Assembly: GCF_003367355.1 (NCBI RefSeq)
Contig: NZ_CP031413.1
Coordinates: forward strand, 3,056,001 to 3,120,000
DNA length: 64,000 bases
Direction: 5' to 3'
Source of the DNA: Lysobacter sp. TY2-98
GTDB lineage: Bacteria; Pseudomonadota; Gammaproteobacteria; Xanthomonadales; Xanthomonadaceae
Each line of letters begins with the position of its first letter. Within the stretch, counting starts at the first letter, position 1. The notes beneath the pieces are model-generated. The model was not told where the DNA came from. It searched no databases and saw nothing but the letters and a program-made list of their open reading frames with translations. Below, piece by piece: positions 18,387 through 28,327 of this stretch. Both the position numbers and the translations under genes were made by a program.

Positions 18387-19142
18387 TCAGAGCACCAAAC
18401 CCAGCAGGCGGTACTTCGTCCAGACGTATCGCGCGTGCAGCAGGTGGAAGCGCAGACCGGCGCGCCCGTCGATCACACCTCCGCGCAGGACCAGGTTCTT
18501 GACCAGGTACATGGCCGCGGCTGCGCCAGCGCGCACCACGCCAGCGCGCTTGCCGCGCGCCGAACGTTCCCGCGCCCACAGGCGCGCATAGCACTGCAGC
18601 TTCTGCCAGTACTCGGCTTCGCTGCGCGCAGTGTCGTGTTCGAGCACGATCGACGACGGGCGCACCCGCCAGCCTTTCACGTCCAGGTACTCATGAACAG
18701 GAACGTCGCCATGCCGCAGCGTCCGCCGGAACAGGCGATGCACCGGTTCGCGCGCGAAGCTGCCGGCGCGCATCGTGTGACCAAGGAAATGCGTACGACG
18801 CTGCAGCAGCCAGCAGTCGGCGGTTTCGATCTCGCCGTCGAACAGCTTGCGCACTTCGGCGATCGCCGGCGGCTCCAGCCATTCATCCGCGTCCAGCAGC
18901 AAGACCCAGGGTTGCATCGCGCGCTCGATTGCCGCGTTCTTCTGACGTGCGAAGCCGTCCCAGTCGCGATGTTCGACGCGTGCCCCGAGGCGACGCGCGA
19001 TCTCCACCGTGGCGTCCGTCGAGCCCGAATCCAGCACGATGATCTCGTCGCAGAGCTCGCGCATGGAGGCGAGGCAGCGCTCGATGCGGTCCGCCTCGTT
19101 GCGGGTGATGACGACGCCGGACAGGGGCAGCGGTGCGGTCAT
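18387..19142 (-). CDS. Family 2 glycosyltransferase, LPS-core type (WaaE/KdtX-like)
   Basis: A 251-residue GT2 enzyme. It has LSGVVITRNEADRIERCL, DEIIVLDSGSTDATVEIA, DWDGFARQKNAAI and LLLDADEWLEP, the pattern of core-oligosaccharide beta-glucosyltransferases such as WaaE/KdtX. The C-terminal half has LEHDTARSEAEYWQKLQCYA and a hydrophobic stretch near the end, typical for the family. It probably adds a hexose to the inner core heptose, though the acceptor is inferred. It converges with the previous gene (13 bp apart) and diverges from the next one. Confidence 0.87.
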   Translation of the reverse strand: MTAPLPLSGVVITRNEADRIERCLASMRELCDEIIVLDSGSTDATVEIARRLGARVEHRDWDGFARQKNAAIERAMQPWVLLLDADEWLEPPAIAEVRKLFDGEIETADCWLLQRRTHFLGHTMRAGSFAREPVHRLFRRTLRHGDVPVHEYLDVKGWRVRPSSIVLEHDTARSEAEYWQKLQCYARLWARERSARGKRAGVVRAGAAAAMYLVKNLVLRGGVIDGRAGLRFHLLHARYVWTKYRLLGLVL

Positions 19143-19223
19143 GGACGGTCGCCGACGAGGTCGGGCCGAGTATAGGCGGCCAAAGCGTCGCGCTTTAGGC
19201 TGTGCCTGATCAAGGAGTTCCCA

Positions 19224-20360
19224 ATGGCCGTCGAGCGACCCCTGCGCGTCATCCATTTCGTCACCGGTGGGTTTTCAGGCGGTGCGACGCAAGTGGCCAT
19301 TGCCCTGGTCAACGCGCATCGCGCCGGTGACGCTATCGAGCCATTGCTGGTGCTGCGACGCAAGCGCCGTACCGATCCCGCGCGCATCGCCGAGCTGCGC
19401 AATGCCGGGGTACCGCTCGAGGTCGTGACCGGCGCCGCGCATATCGCGACCGTCCTGTCCCTCGCGCGCCTGTGCCGGCGCTGGAAGCCGGATGTGCTCG
19501 TCGCGCATGGCTTCTCCGAGCATTTGTGGGGCCGCTACGCTGGTCTACTCGCGCATGTTCCGGCGCTCGTGCACGTGGAGCACAACACGCGCGAGCGCTA
19601 TACGCCGTGGCGACGCGCCCAGACGCGCTGGCTGGCGCAGCGCACCGCGCGCGTCGTCGGGTGTTCGGAGGGCGTGCGGCAGGTGCTGCTCGGGATGGGC
19701 ATGCCGCCCGAGCGCACCATCGCGATCCCCAACGGCATCCGCGTGACGCCGTTCGTGCGCATCGACATGCTGCCGGTTCAGGCGCGCGTGCCGGGCATCG
19801 TCATGGTTGCGCGCTTCTCCAAGCAGAAGGACCACGCGACGCTGGTGCGTGCCGTCGCAATCCTGCGCGAACGCGGCCTCGCACCGCCGGTGATGTTTGC
19901 CGGCGCGGGCAAGCGAGCGCACCGCGAACCGGTCGAGAAGCTCGCACGTGAACTCGGCCTGGACGATCAGGTGCAGTTCCTCGGCCTGCACCGCGACGTG
20001 CCGGCGCTGCTGATGCGTCATCGCCTGTGCGTGCTGTCGACGCACTACGAAGGCATGCCGCTCGCGTTGATCGAGGGCATGGCCGCGGGGTGTGCGGTGA
20101 TCGGCAGCGCCGTGCCCGGCGTGCGCGAGACGCTGCACGACGGCGTCGACGGGCGGCTGGTTCCGGAAGGCGATCCCGCCGCACTCGCCGACGTCATCGA
20201 ACATCTTCTGCGCGACGATGCTGAAGCCGCGCGACTGGCGGCCGCCGCACGCGCCGCCGCGCTCACGCGTTACAGCCGCGAGCGCATGGCGGCGGACTAC
20301 GAAACGATGCTGCTGGACGTCGCCGCCGAGGCCGGCGTTACTCGCTCAGCACGTAGCTGA
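19224..20360 (+). CDS. Family 4 glycosyltransferase
   Basis: A 378-residue GT-B glycosyltransferase. The N-terminal half has FVTGGFSGGATQVAIALVNA and DVLVAHGFSEHLWGRYAG. The C-terminal half carries IPNGIRV, VMVARFSKQKDHATLVRAV, and the donor-binding EGMPLALIEGMAAGCAVIGS with the GT4 E-x7-E motif. A textbook AAGGAG sits six bases before the ATG. Context among LPS-type transferases suggests a role in LPS core or capsule assembly. Its 3' end overlaps the convergent lipoprotein gene by 23 bp. Confidence 0.9.
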   Translation: MAVERPLRVIHFVTGGFSGGATQVAIALVNAHRAGDAIEPLLVLRRKRRTDPARIAELRNAGVPLEVVTGAAHIATVLSLARLCRRWKPDVLVAHGFSEHLWGRYAGLLAHVPALVHVEHNTRERYTPWRRAQTRWLAQRTARVVGCSEGVRQVLLGMGMPPERTIAIPNGIRVTPFVRIDMLPVQARVPGIVMVARFSKQKDHATLVRAVAILRERGLAPPVMFAGAGKRAHREPVEKLARELGLDDQVQFLGLHRDVPALLMRHRLCVLSTHYEGMPLALIEGMAAGCAVIGSAVPGVRETLHDGVDGRLVPEGDPAALADVIEHLLRDDAEAARLAAAARAAALTRYSRERMAADYETMLLDVAAEAGVTRSARS

Positions 20361-20646
20361 TCGTCACCTGCTTCGGCGCCTGCTTGAAACGCGTGGCGAT
20401 GGCGTCGCGACTCAGGCGGGCGATCTGCTCGTTGCTCGGGCCCGGCGGGATGCCGTCGAACATCACGGTGACGTTGGTGAGCGTGCCGTTCGCCCCGTTG
20501 AAGCCCACCTGCGGCTTCTTGCCCACCGACTTCTCGAGATCGGCCGCGACCTCCTGCGAGTGCGTGAAGCCTTCCTTCATCGTGTCCACCGCGCCGCAGC
20601 CCGTGAGCGCGAGTGCGAGCACGGCCGATCCCCCTATCGCCCGCAT
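20338..20646 (-). CDS. Small lipoprotein of unknown function
   Basis: A 102-residue protein with a lipoprotein signal peptide: MRAIGGSAVLALALTGCG, where the LTGC lipobox puts the lipidated Cys at position 18. The mature part is about 85 residues, with no domain I can name; it includes SVGKKPQVGFNGANGTLTNVTVMFDG and ends in TISYVLSE. A GAGGGGG seven bases before the ATG supports the start. It is 14 bp downstream of the LpxL-type acyltransferase and probably co-transcribed with it. Confidence 0.82.
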   Translation of the reverse strand: MRAIGGSAVLALALTGCGAVDTMKEGFTHSQEVAADLEKSVGKKPQVGFNGANGTLTNVTVMFDGIPPGPSNEQIARLSRDAIATRFKQAPKQVTISYVLSE

Positions 20647-20660
20647 GGCATTCCCCCTCG

Positions 20661-21581
20661 TCAGTAGCAGTCCGGCCAGTACGGATTGATGCCGTCGGGC
20701 TGGATCGAAAATCGCTTGTACGTCCACTGGTATTGCGCGAGATCGCGACGCGCGACCCGTTCGATCGCGTGATTGAGCGCGGCGACCGAGGTCGCGATGT
20801 CGCGATCGGCGACTGCTTCGTCGACAGGCTCGAGGTGCAGCGCGAAACGCGGCCCACGCGCATCCTCACCGATGCGTTCGCACCACGCGATCAGCACCGT
20901 CGCGCCGGTGCGTGCGGCAAGGCGGCCAAGCAGGCTCATCGTCAGCGCAGGACGGCCGAAAAAAGGTGCGAATTCGCCGTCGCCCTGCTTGGGTTGCTGG
21001 TCCGGCAGGATGCCGACCACGCCACCGCCCTGCAGCCACTTGAACAGCTGGCGTGCGCCCGCGGCCTCGGCGCGGATCTGCGTGACGCGCGAGGCGTCGC
21101 CATGCGCCGCACGCACACGCTGCAGGAAGGCGTCGCCGATCGCAGACTCCGGCGGTGCGTAAAGGATCGCCAGCGGTGTGCGCGACGCGAGCCACTGATT
21201 GAGCAGCTCCCAGTTGCCGTAGTGCGGGGCGACGACGATGACGCCGCGGCCCGCGGCGATCGCGGCGTCGAGCCGTTCGGCGCCGTGGTGCTCGACGATG
21301 TCCGCCAGGTTCCGGCTATGCGGCCGCGTCCAGAAACGGAGCGTCTCCAGCGCCTGGCGTGCGGTGACACGGACGACGTCGCGACGCAGCGCCTCGCGAT
21401 CGGCCGGCGCGGCGTCCGGCTGGATCAGTTCGAGGTTGCGCAGGGTGATGCGCGATTCCCGGCTGTTGCGGCGAAGCGCTGCGGCCGCGATGGCATCACC
21501 GAGCGCGGCGAGCCAGCGCCACGGCAGGCGCGCGGCGGTGGCGGCGAGGGCGTAGAGGAGGGCGGCGAGCACGCGCGGCAT
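20661..21581 (-). CDS. LpxL/HtrB-family lipid A acyltransferase
   Basis: A 306-residue inner-membrane acyltransferase that adds a secondary fatty acid to the Kdo-lipid A precursor. It has an N-terminal hydrophobic anchor (VLAALLYALAATAARLPWRWL). The catalytic motif HYGNWE lies within VVAPHYGNWELLNQWLA, and GILPDQQPKQGDGEFAPFFGRPA matches the family's second conserved block. Whether the acyl chain is laurate, myristate or another cannot be told. It fits the surrounding LPS genes. Confidence 0.92.
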   Translation of the reverse strand: MPRVLAALLYALAATAARLPWRWLAALGDAIAAAALRRNSRESRITLRNLELIQPDAAPADREALRRDVVRVTARQALETLRFWTRPHSRNLADIVEHHGAERLDAAIAAGRGVIVVAPHYGNWELLNQWLASRTPLAILYAPPESAIGDAFLQRVRAAHGDASRVTQIRAEAAGARQLFKWLQGGGVVGILPDQQPKQGDGEFAPFFGRPALTMSLLGRLAARTGATVLIAWCERIGEDARGPRFALHLEPVDEAVADRDIATSVAALNHAIERVARRDLAQYQWTYKRFSIQPDGINPYWPDCY

Positions 21582-21666
21582 CCGGCCAGTCTACGGGCCA
21601 CGATGTTTTCGGCGGGGTGCACCCGTGCGTCTGCTAGCCTGACTGCATGCCTGCCGACCGTCGTCC

Positions 21667-22104
21667 ATGCTCGCCCTGATCCAGCGCGTGACCCGCGCGG
21701 ACGTGGAGGTGGACGGTGAAACGGTCGGGGCGATCGGTCCGGGCCTGCTCGCCCTGGTGGGCATCGAGCGGGGGGACGGCGAGGCGCAGGTCGCGCGGAT
21801 GGCCCAGCGCCTGATCGGCTACCGGCTCTTCGAGGACGAGGGCGGGCGGATGAACCTCAGCCTGGCCCAGACCGGGGGCGGCCTGCTGCTGGTCAGCCAG
21901 TTCACCCTTGCGGCCGACACCTCGTCCGGCATGCGGGCCGGGTTCCAGACCGCCGCGGCGCCTGAAATCGCTGAACCCCTCTTCAACCGCCTGGTCGAAG
22001 CCTGTCGCACGGCGCATCCAACGGTGGAAACCGGTCGTTTCGGTGCCCATATGGTGGTGAGCCTGGCTAACGACGGCCCGGTCACCTTCCTGCTGCGGGC
22101 CTGA
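21667..22104 (+). CDS. dtd: D-aminoacyl-tRNA deacylase
   Basis: A 145-residue Dtd, the dimeric enzyme that hydrolyses D-aminoacyl-tRNAs such as D-Tyr-tRNA and also removes Gly from mischarged tRNA-Ala. The N-terminus [17 protein letters not shown], the [14 protein letters not shown] block and the Gly-cisPro motif (NDGPVTF; NSGPVTF in E. coli) are all present. Full length for the family. Confidence 0.96.
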   Translation: MLALIQRVTRADVEVDGETVGAIGPGLLALVGIERGDGEAQVARMAQRLIGYRLFEDEGGRMNLSLAQTGGGLLLVSQFTLAADTSSGMRAGFQTAAAPEIAEPLFNRLVEACRTAHPTVETGRFGAHMVVSLANDGPVTFLLRA

Positions 22105-22152
22105 CCCGCTCAGCCTCCGGCCGCTTTTCCGGTCCAGTCCGGCAGGTCGCGC

Positions 22153-22161
22153 TGGTATAAT
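22153..22161 (+). promoter_or_regulatory. Extended -10 promoter of rpoD
   Basis: The sequence TGGTATAAT is a perfect extended -10 element (TGn plus consensus TATAAT). The predicted transcript start, near 22168, leaves a leader of about 34 nt before the rpoD ATG. The -35 position has no good match, as expected for an extended -10 promoter. An AGGTGG at 22188 lies close to the usual ribosome binding distance. Confidence 0.7.
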
Positions 22162-22201
22162 GCACGGTTCCCTCGACCCCTTTACTCAGGTGGCGCAGCC
22201 C

Positions 22202-24058
<1,857 letters not shown>

Positions 24059-24082
24059 TCGATCGCGTCATCGCAATGCGCA

Positions 24083-24112
24083 CGAGCCCGCCGATTGGCG
24101 GGCTCGTCGTTT
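24083..24112 (+). terminator. Rho-independent terminator of rpoD
   Basis: A perfect 10-bp stem (CGAGCCCGCC / GGCGGGCTCG) with a GATT loop, followed by TCGTTTG. It lies 24 bp after the rpoD stop. Confidence 0.9.
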
Positions 24113-24139
24113 GTGCAGCCGCTACAGCCGCTCCGCTCC

Positions 24140-24185
24140 GCGCCTATAGCTCAACGGCTAGAGCGGAGGACTCAGAGTCCGCTGG
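24140..24185 (+). pseudogene. Truncated tRNA-like sequence (5' half)
   Basis: These 46 bases align without gaps to the 5' half of the intact CAU tRNA at 25837, with 38 identities by eye. Acceptor strand GCGCCTA, the D-arm (GCTC-AACGGCTA-GAGC) and an anticodon-arm-like segment are recognisable. The equivalent of the anticodon reads CAG, not CAT. Beyond this point the variable loop, T-arm and 3' acceptor strand are missing. It is therefore a tRNA remnant or a degenerate attachment site. It marks the left edge of a 1.7-kb stretch of lower GC that ends at the intact tRNA. Confidence 0.6.
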
Positions 24186-24503
24186 CGAACACTTTCCGAT
24201 TGGCGTCGAAGGCTGCAAAAGTCCTCAAATTTCCGGGTTTTTCTGGCCCGATTACATGGGAATTACACAGCTGTGCTGCCAGTGGATGCTGGTCGGCTTT
24301 GAATTCGGGTCGTTGGCGCTTCGAATCTCGCGAAGTTCACGGCCAACGCCGCCCAGACGGAGGTCAGCATAGCGCCGCGATCTGCTACAGCAGATCGCCC
24401 GACCCGCCCAAGACGTCCGACAAGTCCGTTTTCATCTGGCGCACGGCGAACTGCAGTTGGGGGGCAATACGCGCCATTCTTGCGTGACGTGTCTTACCGA
24501 GCG
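24186..24503 (+). other. Non-coding island segment
   Basis: This 318-bp stretch has markedly lower GC than its surroundings, with runs such as CAAATTTCCGGG and TTACATGGGAATTACAC. I find no convincing gene. The short open frame across it starts inside the rpoD terminator and reads through the tRNA fragment. It resembles the flank of an integration site rather than coding DNA. Confidence 0.4.
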
Positions 24504-25151
24504 CTAACGACGCCGGATAGGAGCCGCCGGGTTGCCGACCACCGTCTCTCCCGCCGCCACGCTGCGGGTGACCACTGCCCCCATGCCGATGACCGCGCCG
24601 CGTCCGATCACCAGCGGCGCATCTTCACTGCCGTGTCGGATCATCGCGCCGGCGCCAACATAGACGTCATCCTCAATTACGACGCGGCCGTTGCAGTGCA
24701 CATTCGGGGCGAAGGTGACGAAGTGTCCGATCTCGCAATCGTGGGCAACGTACGAGTAGAGGTTTGCGTGGAAGTGGCGCCCGATTCGAGCGTTTGCAGT
24801 CACCGTCGTGAAGGGGCAGAGGATGGCGCCCTCGCCGATGTCGTTGTGCGTGAGCGACAGATGGTCAACGGCAGCGATCGTGAACGGCCGCACTTCAGCG
24901 GCCGTCATCTGAGTATCGATCTTGCGGCGTAGTGCCGAGTCAGCTATGGCGCAGCTGTATCGCTTATCGCCGGGATGATTGAGGAACTCCGCTTCGCTGA
25001 TCACCAGCTTCCCGTTGATACGGTCCGCGGAGCCGGCGGTCGTCACGAACACGAGTTCGTACTTGTCGAACCCCTGCGCCAGCATCTCGTCGGCGACCGG
25101 CATGACCTCTCGCGCAAAGCCACCCGCGCCCATGATCCCGAACAGCGTCAT
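24504..25151 (-). CDS. NeuD/PglD-type sugar O-acyltransferase
   Basis: A 215-residue left-handed beta-helix acyltransferase. The N-terminal Rossmann-like PglD_N domain begins LFGIMGAGGFAREVMPVADE. From about residue 100 the hexapeptide repeats run as IGEGAILCPFTTVTANARIGRHF, with the catalytic His in YVAHDCEIGHF, and later IEDDVYVGAGA and RGAVIGMGAVV. NeuD/PglD-like enzymes use acetyl-CoA to acetylate sialic acid or amino sugars in surface polysaccharides. No other polysaccharide gene is adjacent, so it is an orphan inside the island scar. The start at 25151 fits the family N-terminus; an in-frame ATG at 25169 adds six residues. Confidence 0.82.
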   Translation of the reverse strand: MTLFGIMGAGGFAREVMPVADEMLAQGFDKYELVFVTTAGSADRINGKLVISEAEFLNHPGDKRYSCAIADSALRRKIDTQMTAAEVRPFTIAAVDHLSLTHNDIGEGAILCPFTTVTANARIGRHFHANLYSYVAHDCEIGHFVTFAPNVHCNGRVVIEDDVYVGAGAMIRHGSEDAPLVIGRGAVIGMGAVVTRSVAAGETVVGNPAAPIRRR

Positions 25152-25354
25152 CGACTTTTCCCGGAACATTAGGATGCCAAGCCTATCCTAGAGCTGCGCG
25201 CAACTGCGTCAGGCACCCTTTGCGTCGCGTCGCCCGTTCGTCCGATGGCAGCGTTCGACCCCAGCTGCCTACAGCGTCGAGGTCAGAGCCACCGACGTAG
25301 ATCGACCCGCTGACGCTGTGCAGAAAGAAGCCTGGATCGGCACTGTCGCTGAGC

Positions 25355-25826
25355 GTGGCAGATCCCGAAACGCCACTTGGGGCGACTGCGCCGCCATTGG
25401 CCTGGTTGAGCGACGAAGACTGGAAGGCATGCGTCACGACGAGGCGCTCTGAAGACGCATCTGCTGCGACCATCAATCGCGAGGCTGCGGCGCTTGCGCA
25501 CATGCTTAGGACGGCCCTGAAGCTGCGGCAGCTCATCGATGTGACGGCGATTGACCAGTCACGGCAATTCGCGCGATGTGTCGAGGGCGCTGAGGTGCCG
25601 AGCAAATATCACGCCGCAGACGATGCGCCGCACTGTGGCTGCCAACGCGGCGCACGCAGGACTCGACGCCGCTACCATTCAAGCCATTGGCGGATGAAAG
25701 ACGCGTGCAATGGCCGAGCGCTACACGCGCGCCGCCAATCTGGTCGATGCAGTGGACGCCCTGCAAGCTCGACTCGCTGGCGGAGTTACACCAAAATTGC
25801 GGCGGCGTCGGGCTCAAGTGGCCTGA
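25355..25826 (+). pseudogene. Tyrosine-recombinase (phage-type integrase) remnant
   Basis: Two pieces in different frames read as parts of one integrase. From 25355 the protein DASAATINREAAALAHMLRT resembles the SAM-like arm/core-binding domain. From about 25545 another frame gives the catalytic end: ITPQTMRRTVAANAAHAGLD, then ATIQAIGG, a TGA stop at 25695-25697 where most integrases have Trp, then KTRAMAERYTRAANLVDAV with the candidate nucleophile Tyr. The final stop is at 25824-25826. The H-x-x-R box His is replaced by Gln. At least one frameshift, one nonsense codon and a lost N-terminus make it non-functional. The gene ends 10 bp before the intact tRNA, the usual position for an integrase beside its attachment site. 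Confidence 0.7.
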
Positions 25827-25836
25827 AAGCGTTTAC

Positions 25837-25909
<73 letters not shown>

Positions 25910-26090
25910 GCTTCCTGCGTGTCGTGCTGCCTGCCCTTCGGGCGGTTCAATCGGCGGCCTGTCGAAACAAGAGCGCTCTGCGAATCAGGCATCGAGCGGC
26001 GCGCGAGCATGCAATTGTGGAGCGCGCGCAATGACGGCGCCGATGCCCACGCGAGACGGTGCAACTAAGGAATACCGCCCGCACGTTCGG

Positions 26091-27119
26091 TCACGCCACC
26101 TCCAGCACCTTCACTGCCGGCGCGGCGACAGCATCCGTACGCGTTTCGCCGTCGACTTCGGTTCCCGCGTCTGCTTCCATCGTGCAACCCTTCCGGTTCG
26201 GACACGACATCTGCATGTAGTCCGCATCGAAGTTCAGGCGTTCGACGAGGAAATCCACGAACACACGGATCTTGGGCGATTGCACGCGGCCCTTCGGGAA
26301 CACGGCACTGCAGTCGTATTCGGGACCGGTCCAACCGGCGAGGACGTGGCGCACCAAGCCCTGTTCGACGAAGCCCTTGATGGTGATGTCGCTGGACAGC
26401 ATCAGGCCTTCGCCACACAGCAGTGCGCCGGTGAGGAAGCCCGGATCGTTCGCGACCAGCACCGGATCGACGCGGTATTCGACGCTGCGCTCGCCATCGG
26501 ACAGCGGCCAGATGTAGGTGCCGTTGCGGCGGAACTTCGAGAACGTCAGCGCACGATGGTGTTGCAGATCGTCGGGATGCAGCGGTTCGCCATGACGCTC
26601 GATGTAGGTCGGGCTCGCGTACACCTGAGAGCGGAACGAGGCGAGCTTGCGTGCGACGAGATTCGAATCGGGCAGGTTGCCGACGCGCAGCGCGACGTCG
26701 ATCTCCTTGTCGATCAGGTCGAGCGATTCGTTGGTGAGGATCATCTCGACGCGCACTTCTGGATGCTGCGCGTGGAACTCGCCGAGCAGCGGCGCGATCC
26801 AGTTGATGCCGATGGAATACGGCGCGGTCACGCGCAGCCAACCGCGTGGCCCGTCCTGCAGCTGGCTCACCGCGCTTTCGGCCTCGTCGAGTTCGCGTGC
26901 GATGCGCTGGCAATGCTCGAAATAGACGTTGCCCGCTTCGGTGAGCCCGAGCTTGCGTGTCGTGCGATGCAGCAGCTGCGCGCCGAGGCGCGTTTCCAAG
27001 TCCTGAACCTTCCGGCTGACGGTGGTCTTCGGCAGCCGCAGGGCGCGCGCGGCGGAGATGAAACTGCCGTGCTCGACCACCTTCACGAACACCAGCGTGT
27101 CGTTGAGATCGCGGGACAT
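26091..27119 (-). CDS. LysR-family transcriptional regulator of the RND operon
   Basis: A 342-residue LysR regulator. The N-terminal winged helix is clear (FVKVVEHGSFISAARALRLPKTTVSRKVQDLE), followed by the linker helix and an effector-binding domain (LRVTAPYSIGINWIAPLLGEF ...). It belongs to the CrgA/AaeR-like group that senses aromatic or quinone-like effectors. The C-terminus runs ~40 residues beyond the usual end and includes MSCPNRKGC and an acidic tail, which is unusual. It is divergent from the efflux operon at 27270 and, as is typical for such pairs, probably controls it from the intergenic dyad at 27176-27202. Confidence 0.92.
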   Translation of the reverse strand: MSRDLNDTLVFVKVVEHGSFISAARALRLPKTTVSRKVQDLETRLGAQLLHRTTRKLGLTEAGNVYFEHCQRIARELDEAESAVSQLQDGPRGWLRVTAPYSIGINWIAPLLGEFHAQHPEVRVEMILTNESLDLIDKEIDVALRVGNLPDSNLVARKLASFRSQVYASPTYIERHGEPLHPDDLQHHRALTFSKFRRNGTYIWPLSDGERSVEYRVDPVLVANDPGFLTGALLCGEGLMLSSDITIKGFVEQGLVRHVLAGWTGPEYDCSAVFPKGRVQSPKIRVFVDFLVERLNFDADYMQMSCPNRKGCTMEADAGTEVDGETRTDAVAAPAVKVLEVA

Positions 27120-27175
27120 GCGACGGCTCCTGGCTTCGGGGCGTGCAGGATGGCACGGCATGGGGTCGGGGACTG

Positions 27176-27202
27176 TCCCGATTCCGGGATAATTATTCCC
27201 CG
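27176..27202. promoter_or_regulatory. Dyad-symmetric operator candidate between LysR gene and efflux operon
   Basis: Two overlapping inverted repeats lie between the divergent genes. TCCCG-ATTC-CGGGA spans 27176-27189. CGGG-ATAATTAT-T-CCCG spans 27185-27202 and contains a perfect 8-bp palindrome, ATAATTAT. AT-rich dyads with GC arms are typical LysR binding sites and stand out in this GC-rich DNA. The site is 57 bp upstream of the LysR start and 67 bp upstream of the operon start. Confidence 0.5.
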
Positions 27203-27269
27203 AAGTTGTGGCTAATCAAATCCGGGACGGAGGTCTAGCCTGCGCAGCCTCTGATCCGACTGCCGCGCG

Positions 27270-27536
27270 ATGACCACCCCCTTCACCTTCCGGCTGCTGA
27301 CGACCGCCTTCGTGCTGGTCGGCGCCTTCGCCGTGCTGACGCTTGGCGCGACGCTGATCCGGCACGTCGCGACGCTGCACGGGGGGCTGGCGTTGCTGGG
27401 CTGGGCACTCGGGTTCGCCGTGCTCCTGCCGGTCGGCGTCGCCGTCGCGGCGATCGTGGGTGCATCGGGCCTGCATTGGCCGCATCGTCCGATCGTCCCG
27501 AATGCGGGCTTGAAAGTCCCGGGAGCGGGACAATGA
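27270..27536 (+). CDS. Small two-helix membrane protein
   Basis: An 88-residue protein with two hydrophobic helices (about residues 9-31 and 39-66) and a short basic/Pro-rich C-terminus. No known domain is recognised. It is the first gene of the efflux operon, and its stop overlaps the start of the next gene (ATGA), so it is translated with the rest. Many RND operons carry small accessory membrane proteins, but a role here is only a guess. Confidence 0.7.
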   Translation: MTTPFTFRLLTTAFVLVGAFAVLTLGATLIRHVATLHGGLALLGWALGFAVLLPVGVAVAAIVGASGLHWPHRPIVPNAGLKVPGAGQ

Positions 27537-28327
27537 GCGGGGCACTGCTCGTGCTCGGTGCCAGCGGGACGGTAGGCCGCGCGGTGGTGGATGCAGCGGT
27601 CGAAGCGGGCCGTGCAGTCATCGCCGTGGCCCGCGGCTGCAGCGGCCTGAAGGCGCTGGAGACGCGGCATCCGGCCGCCGACCTCACGCTGCTGCGCGCC
27701 TCGGTGTCGAACGACCGCGGCGCCGTCAAGCTGGTCGCCCAATTGAAGCGGCTTGGTCGACCCATCGACGGCGTCGTGGTCGCGCTCAAGGGCGGTTCCG
27801 ACCGCGGACGCGTGCTCGACGACGGCATCGACGCGTTGCATCGGCGCATCGACGAAGACGTCGCCCCGCACATCGCCGCCGCGCGGCAGCTCCTGCCGTG
27901 GCTGGCGGAGCAGTCGTCCGGCCTGCGCTACGTCGTGATCGGCGGACCTGGCAGCACGACGCCGTGGGCGGGCTACGGCCACCGGTCGGTCGCCGCCGCC
28001 GCGCTGCGAATGCTGGTGCGTGTGCTGCACGAAGAGGCGCTCGCCACCGGCGTGCGCGTGCAGCTACTCGACGTCGCCGCACCCGCATGCACCGACCTCA
28101 ATGCCGCCCATGCGTGCCCGCAATGGCCGCGCGTTCGCGCGATCGGCGAGCGTGCGGTGGCGCTCGCCACGGCGCCGCGCGGCGTGAACGTCGCGCCGGT
28201 CGTCGAGTTCGAACCCGCAAGGCGACCTTCGCCGCGCGCCGCGACTTCGCGTGATCCGGATATCGCCGACGCGCGCGTTCTCCTTGAATCACTCACCTCT
28301 CATCTACCCAAGGACTTCGATCGATGA
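27533..28327 (+). CDS. SDR-like NAD(P)-binding protein
   Basis: A 264-residue Rossmann-fold protein. The N-terminus LLVLGASGTVGRAVVDAAVEAG has the glycine-rich nucleotide motif. Where the SDR catalytic Tyr-x3-Lys is expected, the sequence reads GYGHRSVAAA, so the Lys is absent. This suggests an atypical or non-catalytic SDR, perhaps a sensor or a reductase of another subclass. Both ends overlap neighbours by ATGA (the upstream small membrane gene and the downstream MexE-like gene), so it is firmly part of the efflux operon. Confidence 0.75.
   Translation: MSGALLVLGASGTVGRAVVDAAVEAGRAVIAVARGCSGLKALETRHPAADLTLLRASVSNDRGAVKLVAQLKRLGRPIDGVVVALKGGSDRGRVLDDGIDALHRRIDEDVAPHIAAARQLLPWLAEQSSGLRYVVIGGPGSTTPWAGYGHRSVAAAALRMLVRVLHEEALATGVRVQLLDVAAPACTDLNAAHACPQWPRVRAIGERAVALATAPRGVNVAPVVEFEPARRPSPRAATSRDPDIADARVLLESLTSHLPKDFDR

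Noticed and set aside
24095..24487. Small plus-strand frame after rpoD
   Set aside because: It begins inside the rpoD terminator and its middle (APIAQRLE) is simply the translated tRNA-like sequence.
25183..25605. Minus-strand frame upstream of the acetyltransferase
   Set aside because: Its C-terminal 60 residues look somewhat protein-like, but the rest overlaps the integrase remnant and no start signal or family was found.
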